Of a stretch of DNA of 54,298 nucleotides, positions 52,883 through 54,298 are shown piece after piece (the stretch's first letter is position 1; every line of letters starts with the position of its first letter). Under the pieces are notes generated by a model. The model did not search any database. It saw only the letters and a list, made by a program, of their open reading frames with translations, and was not told the DNA's origin. The translations under genes were made by a program, and so were the position numbers. Origin of the DNA: Ectocarpus siliculosus (Eukaryota > Sar > Phaeophyceae > Ectocarpales > Ectocarpaceae). The DNA lies in contig FN649741.1 in the NCBI GenBank assembly GCA_000310025.1, positions 4,615,291 to 4,669,588 of the forward strand, in the 5' to 3' direction.

Positions 52883-54298
52883 GTGAGTCCGAGTCTGTGT
52901 CAAGCTACGTTACCAGAGCTAAAACCGTGCACAGCAGCGGTATCGCACCGCTCCGTCTTACATGCCACCTCTCACGGTACATGTCGCCGTGCTGTGCCTG
53001 CCTGCCTGCCTGCCTGCCTTTGTTTGACCGCTGGTGTTGAGGGGCGCGGTACGCATGCGATGCGTCGGTTAGCCAGAGAGCAATGGAATGTGTGTGCTGC
53101 TGCTGTTGTTTGTCGGCTCGGTTTTTAGGCAAGGCATTTGGCCTGCGCCGCCAATTGACGCCGTACAGCCGTGGTCGTCTTCCGCCGAATTTTTCTGTGG
53201 GTAGATCCATCAGTGTTAGTTATCCTTTTGATGCTATTGTTTTTGTTGTTTGTCAAGGAGGGAAGAGCTGCGGCGGCAGGCAGGGAGTCGAGAGGAGATT
53301 GTAGGCGGCAGCGCTCTTACCAAACAAAACGAGCGCCGAGCTAATCCGCTGCCTAGTGGACGTGTCAAACCATTGTTAGGAAAAAAAACACACACACACA
53401 CACACAGAAAGACTACCCATTCGAGATACACCCACAGCAGCAGTCGAACGGGATGTGGTGGAGTCTTTTCAGTGAGTGGAGGAAAACCGGCTGGGTACTG
53501 GACTTATTTCGAGTCTTTTTAAGTCTATACACTGATGATTTATATCAGTGATACCAGCTGGTGCATTGTCTATGAGTAGGTTGCTTTTGTATCTTGTATG
53601 GTTTGCATTGCTTCGTGTGCTTTTTCATGCGTGCGCACTCAAGGGTTTGATCCACTCGATCCACTCATTTGGACGGACCCCCTTCCTCCCCCTCCCCCCC
53701 CCCCCCGAGTATGCATAGCGTGGCGACTACCTCTAGAGCGTCTATATAGACGTTGATGGTTGATGATTTGCTCGGAAAGTTTCTCCGACGAAAGGAAGGG
53801 GGATGATCCGAATCAAAATTGTGTGGCCGACCACCCGGTCGTCACAAAAGTCGAAAATGAATTGAAACCGTCAAGACGTACAACCTCCCCCTTAACCCCC
53901 GAGCTCTACTCAGAATGATGGAGCGTGTCGGCTCTTGGTATTGACGACGCGAGAGGGGCTGCAGCATCGGCGGTCAACGGACATTTTCTGAAACAACTGC
54001 GCCCCCCCCCCCCCCCCAACGCCCCCCCTTTCCCGGGGGACCAACTGCTACCCGGCCCGGGAACCCGAAATCCGGGAACACATGGCCCCCCCCGGGGAAC
54101 CCCTGTTTCCCCCGGGGAGGCTGGAACCGGGGAAGGGAATCCAAAACCCCTGTCCCAACTGGAGGGCAAAACTACCCCCCGGGCTTTAAAAAAAAAAAGG
54201 GTTAAATGGGCCCCGAAAACTTTAAGAAGGGGGGGGGGCCAAAAAATTTTGTTTCCATTGGGCTCCTGGCCAATTTTCTGAAAGGCCAACCCGGGGGG
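52883..54298. other. Right scaffold end
   Basis: No RING exon (Cys-rich C3H2C3) is found here. A (TGCC)n run is at about 52998-53020 and the second copy of the ACTACCC dispersed repeat at 53403-53482. From about 53990 the bases collapse into C- and G-runs, as at the left end and beside the gap, and should not be trusted. Confidence 0.6.
53403..53482 (+). repeat. Dispersed repeat, copy 2 (ACTACCCRTTCGAGATA family)
   Basis: Matches 28565-28644 over about 80 bp. It is preceded by an A-run and (CA)n. Confidence 0.75.

Noticed and set aside
53906-54289. Glycine/proline-rich ORFs on both strands at the right end
   Set aside because: The sequence is homopolymer noise at a scaffold end.

Overview
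The window looks like one small scaffold of a Sanger-era draft genome of a multicellular stramenopile, most likely a brown alga of the Ectocarpus type. The supporting signs are intron-rich genes with short, phase-consistent exons and GT-rich introns, Ty1/copia and LINE remnants, many microsatellites, and sequence that decays into base-call noise at both ends (about 1-300 and 53990-54298) and beside a 100-N gap (16437-16536). The organism call is inference; no taxonomic marker gene is present.

Layout. 1-3.4 kb: no recognisable gene. 3.49-4.62 kb: 5'-truncated tail of a non-LTR retrotransposon (- strand). 4.7-14.6 kb: an accessory block of four genes with unusual links. They are a 509-aa protein (+) and an 85-aa protein (-) that share one domain, an HNH endonuclease (-), and a nine-exon gene (-) of about 1,760 aa. 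The large gene reads OTU-like cysteine protease, acidic and basic linkers, PHD finger, large unknown regions, and a C-terminal domain that also forms the C-terminus of the HNH protein. This block is the best candidate here for an undescribed system. 14.8-15.96 kb: a satellite of 13 units of 83-86 bp, directly upstream of the large gene and bracketed by a roughly 40-bp direct repeat. 16.2-16.8 kb: assembly gap whose right flank is a degraded copy of its left flank. 17.12-24.40 kb: a full-length copia element (- strand) with 232-bp LTRs and a 5-bp target duplication; its gag-pol is broken. 24.6-25.6 kb: two 5' exons of an unknown gene (-), with a TA-flanked MITE in its intron. 28.7-33.6 kb (possibly from 26.1 kb): a TPR-repeat protein (+). 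33.6-39.6 kb: long GT-rich non-coding stretch with dispersed repeats. 39.6-42.4 kb: two-exon short-chain dehydrogenase (-), with a pogo-like non-autonomous transposon in its 1.7-kb intron. 44.2-52.9 kb: multi-exon Tul1/FLYING SAUCER-type (Dsc complex) transmembrane E3 ubiquitin ligase (+), lacking much of its membrane block and its RING exon within the window.

The TPR protein, dehydrogenase and ubiquitin ligase look like host genes, and their introns carry the short dispersed repeats. The 4.7-16.1 kb block has no such host gene and is knit together by its own shared domains and satellite. All exon models were built by eye from GT/AG sites and reading-phase continuity; no homology search could be run, so family names rest on visible motifs.
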